Below are positions 9,922 through 19,486 of a DNA stretch of 64,000 bases, in pieces. Every line of letters begins with the position of its first letter. Positions within the stretch are counted from its first letter, which is position 1. Where the stretch lies: positions 1,426,001 through 1,490,000 of the forward strand of contig NZ_CP121650.1 in assembly GCF_029714405.1 (NCBI RefSeq). Reading direction: 5' to 3'. This stretch comes from Bradyrhizobium sp. CB82. GTDB lineage: Bacteria; Pseudomonadota; Alphaproteobacteria; Rhizobiales; Xanthobacteraceae. The notes under the pieces are model-generated. The model saw nothing but the letters and a program-made list of their open reading frames with translations, ran no database searches and was not told the DNA's origin. The translations under genes and the position numbers were made by a program.

Positions 9922-11273
9922 TCCGCGGCCCTCCGCTCAGCCATCCAATGCTCGAGATGATGAATGTCGTAACCACCTCGGCAGAATGTCGGGTCCGACA
10001 GGATGGCCTGATGCAGCGGCACGTTGGTCCGAATGCCCTCTACGCGCAGCTCGGACAATGCCACGCGCGCACGCGCCAGCGCTTCATCGCGCGTGGCGCC
10101 ATGGGCGATGAGCTTGCCGATCAGTGAGTCATAGTGGCGTGGCACATTGGCGCCAGCGACGATGTGCGTATCGACGCGGATGCCGATGCCGCCGGGCACA
10201 TCCCAGCGCGTCACCGTGCCGGGCGAAGGCGCGAAAGTGGCTGGATCCTCGGCATTGATGCGAAATTCAACCGCGTAGCCTGTCCGCGTGATGTCTCCTT
10301 GGGAGATCCGCAACGGTTCGCCGCGCGCGACACGGATCTGCTCCTTGACGATGTCGATCCCGGTCGTCATCTCCGTGACCGGATGCTCCACCTGCACGCG
10401 CGTGTTCATTTCGATGAAGAAGAACTGTCCGTCCTCATAGAGGAACTCGAACGTGCCCGCGCCGCGATAGCCGATGCGGCGACAGGCCTCGATACAGCTT
10501 GCGCCGACGCGCTCGACCAAGGCGCGGTCGATGCCGGGCGCCGGCGCCTCCTCGACAACCTTTTGGTTCCTGCGCTGGAGCGAGCAATCGCGATCGCCGA
10601 GCCAGAGATGATTATCGTGCTGATCGCACAGGACCTGAATCTCGATGTGGCGCGGCCTTTCGAGAAATTTTTCGATGTAGACCGCGGCATTCTTGAAGGC
10701 CTTGCTCGCTTCAGCGCGTGTCATCGCTAGCGCGTCATCGAGTTCTTTCTCAGTGCGCACGATGCGCATGCCCCGGCCGCCGCCCCCGCCAGCGGCCTTG
10801 ATGATCACAGGATATCCGATCTCCCGCGCGATGGCGCGGACATCAGAGGCATCCTCAGGCAACGCGCTGTCCGGGCCGGGCACGCAAGGCACACCCGCCG
10901 CCCGCATCGCACGCTTGGCGGCGACCTTGTCGCCCATGGTGCAGATGCAATCCGCCGGCGGGCCGATGAAGGTGAGGCCGGCCTGCGCGACCCCGGCAGC
11001 GAATTCCGCGCTTTCCGACAAGAATCCGTAACCCGGGTGAATGGCCTGCGCGCCGCTGACCTCCGCTGCGAGCAAGATCGCCGCCGGATTGAGATAGGTG
11101 CTGCTGGCCGCGGCTGGTCCGATGCAGAGCGCTTGATCCGCGAGCGCGACGTATCGCGCATCTCGGTCCGCTTCCGAATGGATGACGACGGTCTTGAGGC
11201 TCATCGTCCGGCAGGCGCGCTGGATGCGAAGCGCGATCTCGCCGCGATTGGCAATCAAAACCTTGTCGAACAT
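9918..11273 (-). CDS. Biotin carboxylase (AccC-like)
   Basis: This 451-residue protein is a complete biotin carboxylase, which uses ATP and bicarbonate to carboxylate biotin on a carrier protein. Motifs are [32 protein letters not shown], the ATP-grasp glycine loop [28 protein letters not shown] and [16 protein letters not shown]. It starts inside the stop of the upstream carrier gene and overlaps the PxpB-like gene. Because the partners are AHS1/AHS2 proteins and no acetyl-CoA carboxyltransferase is near, it probably belongs to a dedicated carboxylase and is not the housekeeping AccC. Confidence 0.93.
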   Translation of the reverse strand: MFDKVLIANRGEIALRIQRACRTMSLKTVVIHSEADRDARYVALADQALCIGPAAASSTYLNPAAILLAAEVSGAQAIHPGYGFLSESAEFAAGVAQAGLTFIGPPADCICTMGDKVAAKRAMRAAGVPCVPGPDSALPEDASDVRAIAREIGYPVIIKAAGGGGGRGMRIVRTEKELDDALAMTRAEASKAFKNAAVYIEKFLERPRHIEIQVLCDQHDNHLWLGDRDCSLQRRNQKVVEEAPAPGIDRALVERVGASCIEACRRIGYRGAGTFEFLYEDGQFFFIEMNTRVQVEHPVTEMTTGIDIVKEQIRVARGEPLRISQGDITRTGYAVEFRINAEDPATFAPSPGTVTRWDVPGGIGIRVDTHIVAGANVPRHYDSLIGKLIAHGATRDEALARARVALSELRVEGIRTNVPLHQAILSDPTFCRGGYDIHHLEHWMAERRAAE

Positions 11274-11734
11274 CAGGAGGGGCCTGCGAGTCGGATCCGA
11301 AACAGCGGCTGTCCCGCTTCGATCTCGTGCCCATCCTCGGCGAGAACGGCAAGGACGACGCCCGATGTCTCAGCGGAGATGTCAATGAACGTCTTCATCG
11401 CCTCGACGATGCATATCTTCTGACCTACCTCGATAGTGGAGCCGACCTCAACGAGTGGCGGTTCGCCCGGTGCCGCTGCCCGATAGAACACACCGTGCAT
11501 TGGTGCAGGCACGACGATTTCGTCTGAGTTAGCTACCGCTGGCGGGCCGATCTCGTGGCCGTTGACACGAACTTCGCGGAAATCCTGCATGACCGAAGGT
11601 GGTCCGGCGGCCTCCGCCCGGGGCGTGGAGTTCTTCACAATTCGAACGCGGGTCCCGTCCTCCGTGAACTCCAGCTCCGCGATGTGCGATCGCGAGACGA
11701 GGTCGACGAGTTGTTCGATTCTAGCGAGATCCAC
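11273..11734 (-). CDS. Biotin carboxyl carrier protein (AccB-like)
   Basis: This 153-residue carrier has an N-terminal helical region, a proline/alanine linker, and a biotinyl domain with [11 protein letters not shown]; the lysine at about residue 114 is the expected biotin attachment site. It heads the minus-strand operon and shares one base with the biotin carboxylase gene. The residue after the lysine is threonine, where acetyl-CoA carboxylase carriers mostly have methionine or leucine, a small hint of a non-housekeeping carboxylase. Confidence 0.9.
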   Translation of the reverse strand: MDLARIEQLVDLVSRSHIAELEFTEDGTRVRIVKNSTPRAEAAGPPSVMQDFREVRVNGHEIGPPAVANSDEIVVPAPMHGVFYRAAAPGEPPLVEVGSTIEVGQKICIVEAMKTFIDISAETSGVVLAVLAEDGHEIEAGQPLFRIRLAGPS

Positions 11735-11767
11735 GGCGATCGTTCCCGGCGTAGGGCCCCTCGGCTG

Positions 11768-12526
11768 TCAGGTCGCGGTCTGGCGCTGTCTTTGCGCAAA
11801 GTTGAGACCGCCGACGACTTGTTGGGTCGGCAGCACCTCCATGAACGCGACATTCATGCGCGCCGGCGAGCCGACCGCAAAGGCGATCGAATTGGCGATG
11901 TCGTCCGGTTGCAGCGCATCATAGTCGTCGAAGAAACGGCGCTTGGCTTCGGCAAGGTCGCCCAAGAGCCGTCCGAAAACCTCGGTCTCGACGCGCGCCG
12001 GCGAAATCTCGGTTACTCGGACGCGCGTGCCATAGAGGTCGACGCGCAACTGCTGAGAGAGCGAATGGATGCCGGCCTTCGTCGCGTGGTAGACGGTGTT
12101 GCCGCCGGCGAAGGCATAATGGCCGGCAATCGACGAAATATTGACGATGTGGCCACGGTCGCGCTTGGCCATGCCGGGCACGACCAGGCGTGTGAGATGC
12201 AGCACGGCGCGCAAATTGACGTCGATCAGGGCATCGACGTCCTCAGGCGTGGTGTCCAGGATATTTCCCCGCCGGGACTGGCCGGCATTGTTGATGAGAA
12301 CGTCGAATTCAGCCGTGTGCGCCAGCGCAGTCAGAGCGTCGAGGTTGCTGATATCGAGGGCGCAGGGGCGGCAGCCGGTCGCCGCAGACAGGGTCTTGAG
12401 CCGCTCGGCATCGCGCGCCACCGCATAGACATCGAGCCCTTCAGCCTTCAGGCGGCGAACCGTCGCCTCGCCGATGCCTGAAGAGGCGCCTGTCACCAAT
12501 GCCGTTCGATAGTCCGAAAATCCCAT
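11768..12526 (-). CDS. Short-chain dehydrogenase/reductase
   Basis: This is a classical SDR of 252 residues, an NAD(P)-dependent alcohol/ketone oxidoreductase. It has the nucleotide-binding VTGASSGIGEA, the NNAGQS motif, the serine of NISSIAGHYA and the catalytic tyrosine and lysine in YHATKAG. It lies 33 bases upstream of the carboxylase operon on the same strand and opposite the LysR gene, so the LysR protein may control both. The substrate cannot be inferred. Confidence 0.9.
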   Translation of the reverse strand: MGFSDYRTALVTGASSGIGEATVRRLKAEGLDVYAVARDAERLKTLSAATGCRPCALDISNLDALTALAHTAEFDVLINNAGQSRRGNILDTTPEDVDALIDVNLRAVLHLTRLVVPGMAKRDRGHIVNISSIAGHYAFAGGNTVYHATKAGIHSLSQQLRVDLYGTRVRVTEISPARVETEVFGRLLGDLAEAKRRFFDDYDALQPDDIANSIAFAVGSPARMNVAFMEVLPTQQVVGGLNFAQRQRQTAT

Positions 12527-12582
12527 GGGCTGTGGCTCCCTCGTGGAGCCTTACCTATAGGCCCGGCAGGTTCCTGGTGGTA

Positions 12583-12597
12583 AGAACATTTCGTTCT
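12583..12597. promoter_or_regulatory. Inverted repeat in divergent SDR/LysR promoter region
   Basis: The sequence AGAACATTTCGTTCT is a perfect five-base inverted repeat with a five-base spacer, in the roughly 130 bases between the divergent SDR and LysR starts. LysR-type regulators often bind such dyads beside their own gene. Assignment as the operator is an inference; no promoter boxes are clear. Confidence 0.4.
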
Positions 12598-12654
12598 AGT
12601 CCTATAGCTCCAGCGTATCGCTGCGGTCGTAACCTCGTTGCTGGGAACCTCGTA

Positions 12655-13638
12655 TTGGATACTCGTCGCTTAGAGGCGTTCGTCAAAGTCGTCGATCTCG
12701 GAAGCATGTCGCGCGCGGCGAAAATGCTCAATATTGCTCAGCCGGCGCTGAGTCAGCAGATCGCGAGCCTGGAGGTCGACTTCAAGCGCAAGCTGCTGGA
12801 CCGCAGCGCAAGGGGCGTCATGCCGACCGAGGCGGGCCGGATTCTCTACCGCTATGCGAAATCGATCCAGCGTCAGATCGAGGAGGCGCGGCGCACGATA
12901 CTGGAGAACCGGTCGGGGCTGACGGGCAACGTGACGATTGGTCTTGCGCCACTCAGCTCGGCGGCCTTGCTTGCGACCCCGCTGCTGACGCAGGTCCGGG
13001 AACGCTATCCCGGAATCGTGCTGCACATCTACGATAGCTCCGGGGTCATGCTCAGCGAAATGATGCTGAAGGGCAGTATGGACATCGCCGTCCTCTATGG
13101 CGATCGTCCGGTGACCGGCCTCGATTACAAGCCGCTGATGCGCGAGTATTTCTATCTTGTCGCACCGCGTAGCCTGTATGCGAACCAGGAGCCATCGAAG
13201 GAGGTTTCGGCCGAAGAGGTTGCGCAATTTGACCTGCTTCTTCCCTATCGGGAGTCCTTCCTGCGGCAGACGGTCGAGCGGGTCTGCGCCGAGGCTGGAC
13301 TTCGCCCGCGCATCGTCGCCGAGATCCATTCGCAATCGACTCTGTCTTCGGCGATCGCGGCCGGAATGGGGGCAGCCGTGCTGCCCATGTCCATCGCAAA
13401 GGAATTGCCGAACCTGGATAAACTCTGCATTCGGCGGATCAACGCGCCGTCAGCCTCGCAACAGATGTCGCTGTGCATCTCGGACAATGTCGCCTTGTCC
13501 GACGCGGCATTCGCCGTCTACAAGATATTGCTGGAGATCATCGCAAAGGACTGGGGGCCTTTCGATTTCGCGGCGGATCCGAACTCCGCCACAGCGATCT
13601 CGACCGCGTCTTCGAATGGCTCGGACGAGGAGCTATAA
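12655..13638 (+). CDS. LysR-family transcriptional regulator
   Basis: This LysR-type regulator of about 327 residues has an N-terminal winged helix (LEAFVKVVDLGSMSRAAKML, AQPALSQQIASLE) and a C-terminal effector-binding domain. The domain start fits TTG at 12655 (reading MDTRRLEAFVKV); the upstream ATG at 12499 would overlap the divergent SDR start and add non-family sequence. It is related to the Nac/Cbl-like branch. It probably controls the SDR/carboxylase operon read in the opposite direction; the ligand is unknown. Confidence 0.88.
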   Translation: MDTRRLEAFVKVVDLGSMSRAAKMLNIAQPALSQQIASLEVDFKRKLLDRSARGVMPTEAGRILYRYAKSIQRQIEEARRTILENRSGLTGNVTIGLAPLSSAALLATPLLTQVRERYPGIVLHIYDSSGVMLSEMMLKGSMDIAVLYGDRPVTGLDYKPLMREYFYLVAPRSLYANQEPSKEVSAEEVAQFDLLLPYRESFLRQTVERVCAEAGLRPRIVAEIHSQSTLSSAIAAGMGAAVLPMSIAKELPNLDKLCIRRINAPSASQQMSLCISDNVALSDAAFAVYKILLEIIAKDWGPFDFAADPNSATAISTASSNGSDEEL

Positions 13639-13762
13639 CGAAATGCGATGCGGCAATCCTAAAATCTGAAATTCTCGAAGGTCGGGCGGTGGACTAATGG
13701 GGAATAGCGCAGATTGCGGACCCGTTTGCGGACTCCCTTTTTGCGGACTGTTGGGAGGGACC

Positions 13763-14434
13763 ATGGTTCACGTCATCAGAACGTTCGATCGGCCGGCCAC
13801 CGACCTCGTGGAGCGGATCAAGCAATATCCTCCATCCACCCTGCATGAGGCGCAGGGGCGAACGGGCGCGTTGACGTCGCGGATCAAGCCAATCTATCCG
13901 GGCATGCGGGCCTGCGGACCGGCGTTCACCGTGAGCTGCCATCCCGGCGACAACATGATGCTCATTACCGCGATCTCGCTGGCCAAGCCGGGCGACATCC
14001 TGATCGTGAGCGCAGGTGACCATCCGGAGCAGGGCGGTTTCGGCGAGGTGCTTGCGACGGCCTGCGTCGCCAAGGGCCTTGCGGGCCTCGTCACTGATGC
14101 CGGCGTGCGCGACGGCCCGGCGATCCGCAACACCGGCTACCAGGTGTTCTCCCTCGGACTGTGCATGAAAGGGACCGTCAAGGAAACCCTCGGCACCATC
14201 AATCAACCGATCGTCATCGGCGGCATCGCCGTACGTCCCGGCGATATCATCAGCGCCGATGATGATGGTGTGGTCATCGTTCCCAAGGAGAACATCGCTG
14301 ACGTTTGCGCCAAATCCGCCGCGCGCGAGGACAAGGAGGCCAGCGTGATGAAAGCACTCAAGGCCGGTGGCGACATTCTCGAACTCTCCGGCATCGGCAA
14401 GGTGCTCGAATCCAAGGGTTGCACCTTTTCCTGA
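13763..14434 (+). CDS. RraA-family protein (HMG/CHA aldolase-like)
   Basis: This 223-residue protein belongs to the RraA/4-hydroxy-4-methyl-2-oxoglutarate aldolase fold. Diagnostic segments are STLHEAQGRTGAL, GPAFTVSCHPGDNMML, GDILIVSAGDHPEQGGFGEV, GLVTDAGVRD and GDIISADDDGVVIVP. In the aldolases the RD pair near residue 120 binds metal and pyruvate and is present here. The start is ATG 13763 behind GGGAGG. The family also contains proteins of unknown activity, so aldolase function is only a family guess. Confidence 0.85.
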   Translation: MVHVIRTFDRPATDLVERIKQYPPSTLHEAQGRTGALTSRIKPIYPGMRACGPAFTVSCHPGDNMMLITAISLAKPGDILIVSAGDHPEQGGFGEVLATACVAKGLAGLVTDAGVRDGPAIRNTGYQVFSLGLCMKGTVKETLGTINQPIVIGGIAVRPGDIISADDDGVVIVPKENIADVCAKSAAREDKEASVMKALKAGGDILELSGIGKVLESKGCTFS

Positions 14435-14554
14435 CCGGGCGGTGGGGCAACCTGCCCCATAGTCTCTGCACGTGGCTCCTGGATTCCGAAAAGCGTGACA
14501 TTTTGCGATCAATGCGGATCCGTCGCTTTGGCGTGACGGACGAAAGGAGATCCT

Positions 14555-15536
14555 ATGACAGCCATTCTCGGATCGGGCGAGCATCGCTATCGCGTCGTCG
14601 ACAATTGGGCGAAGCTGCCGGACGGGTGGCAACTCACCGATGTCGCCTCCGTCGCGGTCGACAGCCGCGACCGCATCTACGTCTTCAACCGCGGCGAACA
14701 CCCGATGGTGGTGTTCGACCGCGAAGGGAATTTCCTGCGCAGCTGGGGCGAGGGGCTGTTCAGCCGCGCGCACGGGCTGCACATCGACGCCGACGACAAT
14801 CTCTATTGCACCGATGACGGCGATCACACCGTGCGCAAATGCACCACTGACGGCAATGTGCTGCTGACCATCGGTGTGCCGCAAAAGCCCGCAGCCTTTA
14901 TGAGCGGTGAGCCCTTCCATCGCTGCACGCACACCGCGCTGTCGCCGAAGGGCGACATCTACGTCTCGGACGGCTACGGCAATGCGCGCGTCCACAAGTT
15001 TACCCCCGAGGGCAAGCTTATCAGGAGCTGGGGCGAGCCGGGCACCGATCCCGGCCAGTTCAACATCGTGCACAACATCGCGGCCGATGCGGACGGCTGG
15101 GTTTACGTCGCCGATCGCGAGAACCATCGCGTGCAGGTGTTCGACGGAAATGGCAGATACGAGACACACTGGAACAATCTGCATCGTCCCTGCGCACTGT
15201 GCTGTTGCGGCGGCAAGCAGCCGACCTTCGCCATCGGCGAACTCGGGCCCGGAATGCCGGTCAATCGCAAGGTGCCCAATCTCGGGCCGCGACTGTCGAT
15301 CGTGGATGCCAAAGGCAACCGCATCGCCCGCCTCGGCGGCGAGAACGGCCCCGGCATCGAGACCGGAAAATTCCTCGCCGCACGGCATAGCGCTCGACTC
15401 CAGAGGCGATATGTATGTCGGCGAGGTCGGCGTCACCGACTGGAAGACGAATTTCCCGGATGAGGCAATGCCTGCGGTAGTTCGTGCTGCGCGTTGTCTC
15501 CAGAAGCTGGAGCGCGTGCGGGAAAGCAGCATCTAG
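14555..15536 (+). pseudogene. NHL-repeat beta-propeller protein, frameshifted near its end
   Basis: The gene encodes an NHL-repeat six-bladed propeller resembling peptidyl-alpha-hydroxyglycine lyase-like proteins: repeats such as SVAVDSRDRIYVFNRGEHP, GLHIDADDNLYCTDDGDH and NIAADADGWVYVADRENHR. The reading frame is normal to about 15380, then turns to arginine-rich nonsense ending at 15463. The expected C-terminus, PHGIALDSRGDMYVGEVGV, continues in another frame to the stop at 15536. Restoring GC to give CTCGCGCCGCAC would rejoin the frames, so a two-base deletion is the simplest explanation. A sequencing error cannot be excluded. Confidence 0.85.
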
Positions 15537-15644
15537 CGCTACCCAGGTCGGCGTCCTCATTAGGGATGGTTGGATTTCTTGCTGTAAGCTATTGATCCCC
15601 AATGATTGGGTTTTGACCCAGTTGGAAAAATTCTGTTGAAAATT

Positions 15645-16521
15645 AACTCGATGAAGTAGAATCTCCCGGAGTCGACGTCCATTAGAAATTCGACCGTCCC
15701 GGCACATCGATAACCGACGTGCAGGCATATGCGCTTCGCAAGCTCGCAGACTTCGGAACGTTGTTCCGCCGAGAGATAGGGTGCAGGGGCGCGCTCGATT
15801 ACTTTTTGGTTCCGACGCTGAACGCTGCAGTCACGCTCATACAGATGAAAGATGTTGCCATCGCTGTCGCCAAGGATCTGGACCTCGACATGGCGCGCCC
15901 GCTCGATAAGCTTTTCCAGGTATCCCTCGCGTTTCCGAAGGCGGCTTCGGCTTCGCGGCGGCCTTCGAGAACTTTGGACTGAACTTCCTCCGGGTTGTGG
16001 ATTGTGCGCATTCCCCGGCCGCCGCCGCCCCAGGACGCCTTCAGCATCAGCGGATATCCGATGTCGGAAGCCTCCTTGCGGATAGCGTCGAAATCGTCGC
16101 CTAAGACACCGGTTGCGGGCACGACGGGTACGCCGGCTTCGATCGCAACGCGACGAGCGGAGGCCTTGTCGCCGAGAAGACGCATCGTTGCGGCCGTTGG
16201 CCCGATGAAGGCGATGCCGGCAGCCTCGCACGCCTCCACGAGCTCGGGACTCTCAGAGAGAAGTCCATAGCCGGGGTGGATCGCGTCCGCACCCGACGAT
16301 CGCGCAACGCGGATGATCTCGGGGATCGAGAGATAGGCGCCTACGGGCGACATTCCCCGGCCGATCAGATAAGCCTCGTCGGCCTTGAACCGATGCAAGG
16401 AAAGCTTGTCTTCTTCGGCATAGATCGCAACCGTCGTCTTGCTCAACTCGGTCGCCGCGCGCATGACGCGAATTGCGATCTCGCTTCGATTTGCGACCAG
16501 GATTTTGTTGAACTTGCGCAC
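15645..16521 (-). pseudogene. Pyruvate carboxylase N-terminal remnant
   Basis: On the minus strand the first 240 residues match the biotin carboxylase domain of a pyruvate-carboxylase-type enzyme: [50 protein letters not shown]. Near 15925-15935 the frame shifts; homology resumes as GYLEKLIERARHVEVQILGD, RDCSVQRRNQKVIERAPAP and GTVEFLMDVDSGRFYFIE. At about 15645 homology stops abruptly in AT-rich DNA, where the conserved NPRVQVEH would be expected. The rest of the protein (carboxyltransferase and biotinyl domains) is absent, so the gene is dead. Confidence 0.88.
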
Positions 16522-16652
16522 TTCCTCTTGCTAAAGGCGTTGGACGGAAAGGAAGACGGGCACGACAACTGACGCCGTCGTGCCCGTCACTATGTTTCCG
16601 TACTGGATAGATGGCGTCGCGAGAGCTTCGTGACGACCGATGTCATGGCAAA

Positions 16653-17669
16653 CTACATTGCAATGGCGATCTTTCCGAAGTGTGCGCCACTTTTCATGTA
16701 GTTGAAGGCGTCTGCAGCCTCGGACAGATCAAAAGTCTTATCGACAACCGGCTTGATGCCAGCCACCTCGATCGCGCGATTCATGTCGACGAAACCCCGC
16801 CTTGGACCAACCGCGATCCCTTTAACGTTCACCATTGGGCCGATCAGTTGTCGGATGTTCAATTCCGTTGAATAGCCGGCGACAAACCCCACGACACTGA
16901 TCGTTCCGCCAAAAGCAACTGCGCTCAACGACTTGCCCAACGATGATCCAATGGTCTCGACCACGATGTCTGCACCTCGTCCGTCGGTGAGCCGTTTTAC
17001 TTCGACATCCCATTCCGGACTGGCGCGATAGTTGACGCCAAAGTCGGCGCCAAGCGCTTTCGCCCGCGCCAGCTTTTCGTCGGATGACGACAGAATGGTA
17101 ACTCTGGCCCCCGCCAGCTTAGCAAACTGAAGTGCGAAGAGCGAAACACCGCCGGTTCCCTGGAGGAGAACGTCGTCACCGGATTTGATGTTTGCTTCGT
17201 TCAAAGCTGACCATGCTGTAAGACCAGCGATGGGAAGCGTGGCTGCTTCCACGTCGGTCAAGTGCGACGGAGGCGTGACCGCGTCCTCTTCCGGGATGAC
17301 GATGTAATCCTGAAGAACGCCGGCCAGAGGCGCGCCAAGGGTGCGCTTCGCGCGTTGCTCCGGAGTAGGTTTGCCGTCATGCCAACCCTGGGTGTAGATC
17401 GGGATAATTCGATCTCCCTTCTTGAACCGGCTGACGCCCGGTCCGATCTCCGCCACGGTGCCGCACGCGTCGGAGGCGGGGACATAGGGTAACGGGAGGC
17501 CCTTGATATAGTCACCGCCCAGTACGGCCAAGTCGCGATAGTTCAACGTCGCTGCCTCCACCCTGACCAACACCTCTCCTTTTCCAGGCGCTGGAATAGG
17601 GACTTCGGTCAATTTGAGGCCCGAGATCTCGAATTGGTGCGCTTGTATAGCCCGCATTGTCGCCGACAT
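16653..17669 (-). CDS. Zinc-type/quinone-oxidoreductase-like alcohol dehydrogenase (MDR family)
   Basis: This 338-residue medium-chain dehydrogenase/reductase has an N-terminal GroES-like domain (VRVEAATLNYRDLAVLGG, PYVPASDACGTVAEIG) and a Rossmann domain with GTGGVSLFALQFAKLAGA and ADIVVETIG. It lacks the cysteine-rich structural zinc loop, so it fits the quinone oxidoreductase-like branch that reduces enones or oxidises alcohols with NAD(P). GAGGAACA precedes the start. The aldehyde dehydrogenase gene lies just upstream on the same strand (62 bases), which suggests joint alcohol-to-acid oxidation. Confidence 0.9.
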   Translation of the reverse strand: MSATMRAIQAHQFEISGLKLTEVPIPAPGKGEVLVRVEAATLNYRDLAVLGGDYIKGLPLPYVPASDACGTVAEIGPGVSRFKKGDRIIPIYTQGWHDGKPTPEQRAKRTLGAPLAGVLQDYIVIPEEDAVTPPSHLTDVEAATLPIAGLTAWSALNEANIKSGDDVLLQGTGGVSLFALQFAKLAGARVTILSSSDEKLARAKALGADFGVNYRASPEWDVEVKRLTDGRGADIVVETIGSSLGKSLSAVAFGGTISVVGFVAGYSTELNIRQLIGPMVNVKGIAVGPRRGFVDMNRAIEVAGIKPVVDKTFDLSEAADAFNYMKSGAHFGKIAIAM

Positions 17670-17731
17670 GATTGTTCCTCGTCTTCTTTGCGGCTCCGAG
17701 CTATCGGATATCAGAGCCGCCCGGTTAGCGA

Positions 17732-19168
17732 TTAAGCGTGCTTGATCACGACTGTCTTGAGGTTCGAATAGTCGTCCATCGCCACAAGACCCTTTTCCCG
17801 TCCATGACCGCTTTTGCCAGTGCCTCCGAAGGGCAACTCGATGCCCGCGCCCGCCCCGTAGCAGTTCACGAACACCTGGCCGGAGCGCAGCCGCTTTGCA
17901 AGATGCATTTGTCGGCCGCCATCCCTCGTCCAGACCGCTGCCACAAGGCCGAATTCAGTTCCGTTGGCGATGCGTACGGCGTCATCTTCGTCGTCGAACG
18001 GAATGGCGGCCAGCACGGGACCGAACACCTCCTGTTGCGCGAGCTCGTGGTCCGTCGGCACGGGGCCGAACAGCGCAGGCCTGACGAAGAACCCACCCGG
18101 GTCGACGCCCTCTGCAATCTGGCCTTCGGCGAGGAGGGGGAGACCGCTGGCGGTGGCGCGATCGATGAAACCAAGGACGGTTTTCCTTTGTCCGGCGGTG
18201 ATGATCGGACCGCAGTCGAGATCCATCTCCGGGCTACCGACCCGGACGGCCTTGAATCGCTCGCTAAGTCTCGCGATGAAGTCGTCGAAGATGCGCCTTT
18301 GAACAAGGACACGGCTTCCGGCCGAGCAGGTTTGGCCACTATTCTGGATGATGGCGGCGCAGATGGTTTTGGTAGCCGCCTCGAAGTCGGCATCCTCGAA
18401 CACGAGCTGGGGCGACTTGCCGCCAAGTTCGAGCGTGCAATTGATGTAGTTGTCCGCAGCCAGTTTCTGGATCTGCTGGCCGACCTCGGGTGAGCCCGTG
18501 AACGAGACGAAGTTCACACCGGGATGCGTCGTAAGCGCTACGCCCGCTTTGCTTCCAAATCCTGTCACGATGTTGATCGCGCCGTCGGGAAGGCCGCTCT
18601 CCGTCGCGAGCTCGGCAAGGCGTAGAATGGAGGCGGATGCGGCCTCGGCCGGTTTGAGCACCGTTGCGTTGCCGACGGCTAGCGAAGGAGCAAGTGTCCG
18701 GCCGAACATCTGGGCGGGGTAGTTCCAAGGAAGGATGTGACCGGTCACACCTTTCGGCTCGCGCACGACGGCAACGAAATGATCGTTGAGGTACGGAATC
18801 GTGTGTCCATAGACCTTGTCCGTTGCGCCACCATAGTACTCAAAATATCGTGCAACCGCGTTGATGTCGTTTCTCGCCACCGTCATTGGCTTTCCGGTGT
18901 CCCGCGCTTCGATGGCGGCAAGCTCCTCCTTCTTTTCGAGGATGCGCTGCGAAATGGCGATCAGAATGCGGCCCCGTTCGGCCGCGGTCAACTTGCCCCA
19001 TGCGCCGGTTTCGAAGGCGCTGCGGGCCGCCTTGACGGCCAGATTGACATCCTCAACGGTGCCCGCCGCGATCTTGCCGTAGCCCTTCCCTGTGCTGGGA
19101 TCGATCATATCGGTCGTCTCGCCATTGGATGCGCCGACCCATTTGCCACCAATGAAGTGCTTCGACAT
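17732..19168 (-). CDS. NAD(P)-dependent aldehyde dehydrogenase
   Basis: This 478-residue protein is a complete aldehyde dehydrogenase, oxidising an aldehyde to a carboxylate. Visible are the oxyanion-hole region ILPWNYPAQMFGR, cofactor loop VSFTGSPEVG, the general base glutamate in LELGGKSPQLVFEDAD, and the catalytic cysteine in QNSGQTCSAGSRVLV. AGGAG lies before the ATG. It precedes the MDR dehydrogenase gene in the same direction. The substrate is not determined; the sequence resembles betaine-aldehyde/phenylacetaldehyde-type enzymes. Confidence 0.94.
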   Translation of the reverse strand: MSKHFIGGKWVGASNGETTDMIDPSTGKGYGKIAAGTVEDVNLAVKAARSAFETGAWGKLTAAERGRILIAISQRILEKKEELAAIEARDTGKPMTVARNDINAVARYFEYYGGATDKVYGHTIPYLNDHFVAVVREPKGVTGHILPWNYPAQMFGRTLAPSLAVGNATVLKPAEAASASILRLAELATESGLPDGAINIVTGFGSKAGVALTTHPGVNFVSFTGSPEVGQQIQKLAADNYINCTLELGGKSPQLVFEDADFEAATKTICAAIIQNSGQTCSAGSRVLVQRRIFDDFIARLSERFKAVRVGSPEMDLDCGPIITAGQRKTVLGFIDRATASGLPLLAEGQIAEGVDPGGFFVRPALFGPVPTDHELAQQEVFGPVLAAIPFDDEDDAVRIANGTEFGLVAAVWTRDGGRQMHLAKRLRSGQVFVNCYGAGAGIELPFGGTGKSGHGREKGLVAMDDYSNLKTVVIKHA

Positions 19169-19486
19169 GATGTCAACTCCTGTCTGTTGCCGCCACGATC
19201 TAAAAGCACGGGCAGGAGAGCGGTCTCAATGGCGTCTACGATCTACCTGCCATTATGTTGCCCTATGGGGCGCGATCGTATGGCGCAGACCATTTGATCG
19301 CGTCGGACGGTATTCGATCCGAAATTGTCAGTATTGGCCCAAACAAGATGGCTCCCGCGAGACACTCGCCCGAGCCATCGAGGCGACAGCGAGAGCCTAT
19401 CGGTCCGTCGGCGAAGGGCCCCACCTACGTGACGCCCGTCGCGATTCGATATCGTACCTCGGCGCCTATCCGACGCGCGTTCACGA
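19169..19486. other. Intergenic, no gene seen
   Basis: These 318 bases separate the aldehyde dehydrogenase start from the end of a LysR gene on the same strand. They must hold the dehydrogenase promoter, but I see no clear boxes, convincing reading frame or terminator. Confidence 0.5.

Noticed and set aside
12499..12654. Longer N-terminus of the LysR protein
   Set aside because: It would overlap the divergent SDR start and does not resemble the family; the winged helix begins just after TTG 12655.
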